This document shows, in pieces, positions 60,130-64,000 of a stretch of DNA of 64,000 nt (within the stretch, counting starts at the first letter, position 1; every line of letters starts with the position of its first letter). The DNA lies in the NCBI RefSeq assembly GCF_000002425.4, contig NC_037275.1, positions 11,419,310-11,483,309 of the forward strand, written 5' to 3'. The translations under genes were made by a program, and so were the position numbers. This stretch comes from Physcomitrium patens (lineage: Eukaryota; Streptophyta; Bryopsida; Funariales; Funariaceae). The notes below the pieces were generated by a model that searched no databases, had not been told where the DNA came from, and worked only from the letters and a program-made list of their open reading frames with translations.

Positions 60130-62715
60130 AATTTGACATTCTACACTTTTTGTTTATGATGTTATTACTTTTTAAAATTAATATTATTGAAAAGAGTAAT
60201 GTACAAAATTAATAATTAAATAATGAAGTGGGTTCTAGTGTAATGAAAAAAATTAGGGCTACCAACTGCAGACTGCATTATCTACAAGGGGGACTGGAAT
60301 ATGTGCAAAAATACACTCTACCTAGGCGGAGGTGGTGACCCCAAAATGCTGCATGGAAACTCTAATTCGGATGAATTAGGGTTTGGCTCCGAATGCTTTG
60401 CTTGCTCTACAGAGGCGCTGAATATCCAGCTCGCAAGACCTGTTCCCTCCGCTTCACAAGCTCCTTCTCGTTGGCGATGGCGTTGGCCTTCGCTTCCAGT
60501 TGTCGCCTTTTCTCTGCAACACGTACAGCAAACCCTAAGTTCCAGTGACGCTACCCATTTCGCATTAATCTCTAACTTCGCGTATTAGATTTCTAATGTG
60601 CGAAGTATTGAGCGACCATATGCGAAGTTTTGCATAAATTTCTAAACATCGAAAAGTTTGAATGGTTTTAGTGTGCCGAAATGTCGTGGGATGGTTGGAT
60701 GGGGATACTCGGACGAGTTATTAATGGCCTACAACAGTGGTGGAGACAGAGATTGAGGACAGCGTGCCTGTGGCGACCGATTTCCGGACGATGTTGAATG
60801 ACTGCGCTGCTGCCCGTTCCACCTCGGGAAGCGTGGGATGCGAAAGTCGGTAGAGCCCGAATTGAAGGTCGGCTCAGAGATGCGCCAGCTTTTCTCTTAC
60901 TCGCGCGCTCGTCATTGTTGTCTTCTTCTCAGAGCCACCTCTCGACTTCGTAGGCGAGGTCACAGCCATGTTCCGAGTGTCGGCTATGGAGATTCTGCTG
61001 GTAAGGGTATTGTCCTAAAGTCCGCTGCAGCACGAGTTGTAGCTTGCTACGATTTGGACTACCGCAACCGTGCAGAGCCTCCGATCTTGCGAAAGCCTCT
61101 TATCACCTCCAATGCGAACTTTGTGTCTTCCTCTCTTGTCCAAAGCCCACCTCGGCAGACTTATAGACGCCACTGTTAAACCAACACAGATGCAGGAAGA
61201 TTCACTTCCGCAGAAAACAAGTCCGCCAACTATGCACGACACAATCGCGTTGCTTAACACACTCCTTCAGTAAACCATCACAACGCAAAACCTCCTCCTC
61301 CAAGGTCTTGTTATGACGCGACAAGCGAAGACAAGACCAACATAGACCTATGAATCATGCAACGCATGAAGGGAGCTCCGGGAAATTGAGCAGTCAAAAT
61401 CTCGCGTATGGGTAAGAACACGAACACGGGAGACTCATAAAGCCAAATTGAATCACTCACTAACTGACAATGCTGCTCCTCATCCTTGTTCCGACTTCAA
61501 TCTCAAATCGCTCCAAAACGGCACCGTGTCTGCACACTGTAAGTCTGTACACTCCGATATGTAATTTCATTGAAGTGGACAAAGCTCCCTAAATAAAGTT
61601 GGATGTCTCCTATTTCGGGTAACTGGAAATGCTCTGCAACTTGGCAGGATCCCAAGCTAGTAAAAGAGTGACGGAAACGAATTGAAGGCTGTTCAGATTT
61701 CTTCGGACCGAGTGATTGCAGCCCGTGCTGACACCTCGGTGACCAAGGAAGCTGCGTCGAAGGCTTAACGAAGGTGGAGTTCAGGAGCATCTGCACCCGT
61801 CATTCTACGTCCACTTGGTGATTTCTGTGTCAACTTGGTGATTCAATCAACAGAGTCTCAAGGGCCCGCATAATCTTGTTGCCGGAAAAGTAACAACTGA
61901 CAGTCACTGGTTTACCAGTTGACTTGATTCTAACGCATCTCGCTGCGGGCCCTACCAACGCTTATGCGGTGACAGATATTTCATACATTTGGGGAAACCG
62001 AAAGCTTCACTCCGGTTGACAAATGTGCTTTCGTGATTGGAACAGCACGACACGCGGCCCAACCTGGTTCGGAAGCTTGAAAAAAGTTGAAATCCCTGAA
62101 CGAAAGTGAAAGAATTAGCGGCACCGACAGTACTTTTGTCAATCTATGGTTGTACGCAACTACAGACTTTCTGTGCATGCCAAGATCTCATGGATTAACC
62201 TTGTTTTTAGATCTACCCAAACCACGGAAAAATATTGTGTTAATCAGATCAGTAAACTACATGCTGGTAGACCTAGGGCAGTTTACACAAGTGCCCTTGA
62301 GATTCTGTTGATTGGATAGACTGGGCTTGTGAAAGCGCTACATCATGCAGTGCCTTGACTCATCCCTACATACTTCCTTCATTATTTACTATCCTTTTGT
62401 TTTCTTTCTTTTTGCAAGCATGTTGAGTTTTAAATCTGTAAAGCAATCTTTCTAAAAAAAAACCCGGGATTTCATAGTGCGAGAAATGGTTTTACATAGA
62501 TCTACTCTGGTCATGTACTGACCGGTGATAATAGAAGCAATAAAGGGGGGTTCTAGATTAATGCGCACGTAATATGCTACGATTCTAGTACGTATGACTA
62601 ATCGATCGCGTTCTGCAACGACTGAGAAGAAGGGGAGAAAGCACTAGTTTCCCTTGTTTAATTAAGGGATTTGCCTGATCGCGGACTAGCAGTGCCGATG
62701 TGGGTCGACGAGGAA
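60130..62715. other. Gene-like region with paired telo-boxes, no gene assigned
   Basis: Composition returns to that of host genes from about 60,240. Telo-boxes occur in inverted orientation at 60,376-60,384 (TTAGGGTTT) and 60,530-60,538 (AAACCCTAA), a pattern typical of promoters of translation-related plant genes. Reading frames (60,301-60,588 +, 60,838-61,179 +, 61,260-61,015 -, 62,087-62,311 +) match no family I know. A minus-strand stretch near 60,520-60,405 would encode a charged helical segment (EKRRQLEAKANAIANEKELV). The region could hold a small gene or a promoter with gene debris. Confidence 0.4.
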
Positions 62716-63799
62716 TCAAGGTGACTGGGTATAATTGCATCGCTTGTCATACCACTGGGTGAAGTCGAGGTCGCAGAGCTGCTTCCAGTTGGACTCTTCT
62801 CGTGGTCCGTCCATAACCAGGCCCGTGAGGAAGAATCCCGCTATGACACGGTTGAAAGCTTGCGTTAAGTGCATTTTGTCCCAAAACACGGTGTTCGGGG
62901 TCTGGGCAAGCTCTAGAACCATTCACCCAGCCATTGGGTCCGCTATTTGGGTCAGGAATAAAGCGTGGCTCTCCGCATTCATACAGGGGGTTGTAGTTGT
63001 ATGGGCCGAAGCACCCACAACAAGCTCTCAATAACACGTCTCTCCGAAAACCTGTTCATCCATGAACAAAACACAGTTCTAACTTTTCAACGAATCTGAC
63101 AAGATCGACCGTACATTTCCGGATTCTCTGCGATTTCGATAGTTGCAGAATAGAAATCGAAGAGGAGAATGTGGGCATCCTGCCACCTTTCTTGATATTC
63201 AAGGATAGTGGGGTTCAGCATCTCATTATGGGCTTGATCAGCAGCGTTGTAGTTAATCAGACAGCCGAACTCGTCGTAAGGGCCCCTTCCTGCGAACAGT
63301 GTGAGCAAGACCGGAGTGCAGCCCTCTGATGGGATGTTGAATATGACGATGTTCCTTGCTCCGCCTGCATAATATTGCTGCCACAGCCAACCACATTGCC
63401 GTTTTTATAATGTATCCATGAAGAAGAAAACGTTCAGATTATCGCAATACGATTCAGCAAAAGCGCACAGGATGTGAGCAGAACTAATAAATTGAGGTCA
63501 TCACTTGATGTAAAGAAACTTATGAAATATATGGTGAGTCGGCCGTCGGAAAATCTAGTGCGTTCCTTGGGCCGATTAGGGAAGCAATACGATTCACCGT
63601 AAGGATATGGGAGCATAGTGGCAGGAACCTCCGCCTGCAAATTCCCTGTATACAAGTAAGAATTTCCAAAGTTATAGGTATAAAGAGGGCAAACAAATGG
63701 TGCCCCCTTACCACCCACTGCACTTCCAGCATTGACCAACAATGCGAAGACAAACTTAGACACGAGCAATTGAATCACCAGTATCTGGAGACCGGCCAT
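62716..63799 (-). pseudogene. Decayed plant GDSL esterase/lipase gene
   Basis: Three exon-like blocks on the minus strand. Block 1 (about 63,799-63,520) has a signal-peptide-like start and YNFGNSYLYTG, matching motif I of plant GDSL lipases but with GNS for GDS, plus GRFSDGRL-like RFSDGRL. Block 2 (63,364-63,110) contains GGARNIVIFNIPSEGCTPVLL and YDEFGCLINYN. Block 3 (63,051-62,716) contains ACCGCFGPYNYNP and WDKMH, the D-x-x-H catalytic motif. The middle portion with motif II (oxyanion Gly) and motif III (GxND) is absent; only ~155 bp separate blocks 1 and 2. In block 3 the frame shifts by one base in a short T run near 62,882, between CPDPEHRV and FWDKMH. It is probably a pseudogene; the enzymes are normally secreted hydrolases. 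Confidence 0.8.
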
Positions 63800-64000
63800 T
63801 ATTCACGTCTTCAAGGCTTATATAGAATGACGGATCGGTCCACAGATTCAGCCATTGAGGTAGAGTATAAGTAGTCAAACACGAGAACCCCATCTAAAAT
63901 ATATGTTTCAAGTGGAAGTAAATGAAGGGCTGTCACTCCTGTGAGGTGAAGCGGTGGCAGTTAAGCGTAAACAAAGCAAAGCTACAGAGATTTCTGAGCT
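63800..64000. other. Upstream of the GDSL relic
   Basis: About 200 bp with no further coding seen before the window ends. Confidence 0.5.

Overview
The window is nuclear DNA of a land plant that makes swimming sperm, most likely a bryophyte and probably a moss. The evidence is a complete axonemal dynein heavy-chain gene (needed only for motile flagella), a plant-style cytosolic ribosomal protein gene with a telo-box, a plant GDSL-lipase relic, short introns, and several plant Ty3/Gypsy chromoviruses and a Ty1/Copia element. The species cannot be fixed from sequence alone.

Layout. 1-14,080 is a transposon block: part of a 2.2-kb LTR-like repeat (1-1,296), a young Ty3/Gypsy chromovirus 'family A' (1,297-7,828), a strongly AT-decayed chromovirus 'family C' (8,044-11,371), then AT-rich sequence. 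14,267-15,691 (+) encodes ribosomal protein eL37 in four exons. 15,700-19,676 is intergenic, with a MITE-like element and a LINE relic. 19,677-45,099 (-) is one dynein heavy-chain gene; I resolve 50 exons whose phases all agree and sum to 12,978 nt (4,325 aa plus stop). 45,100-48,063 is its upstream region grading into AT-rich DNA. 48,064-60,129 is a nested transposon block: an old Copia element holds a palindromic Ty3/Gypsy 'family B' structure (50,907-59,097), which itself holds a family-C solo LTR (51,177-51,710) and a 2.2-kb LTR-like insertion (55,020-57,210). 60,130-64,000 returns to gene-like composition, with paired telo-boxes and a decayed GDSL esterase/lipase gene on the minus strand.

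Most interesting signals. The three chromovirus families share regulatory architecture rather than sequence. (i) U3 of families A and B carries arrays of perfect or near-perfect heat-shock elements. (ii) A 30-nt palindrome starts 3 nt after the TATA box in all three families, and its arms differ between families by compensatory changes. (iii) Families A and B have a 104-105-nt leader unit closed by an 8-bp inverted repeat that covaries; it is present three times in A and once in each arm of B. These look like conserved structured or regulatory elements that I do not recognise from the literature. The host genes have no evident functional link to one another.
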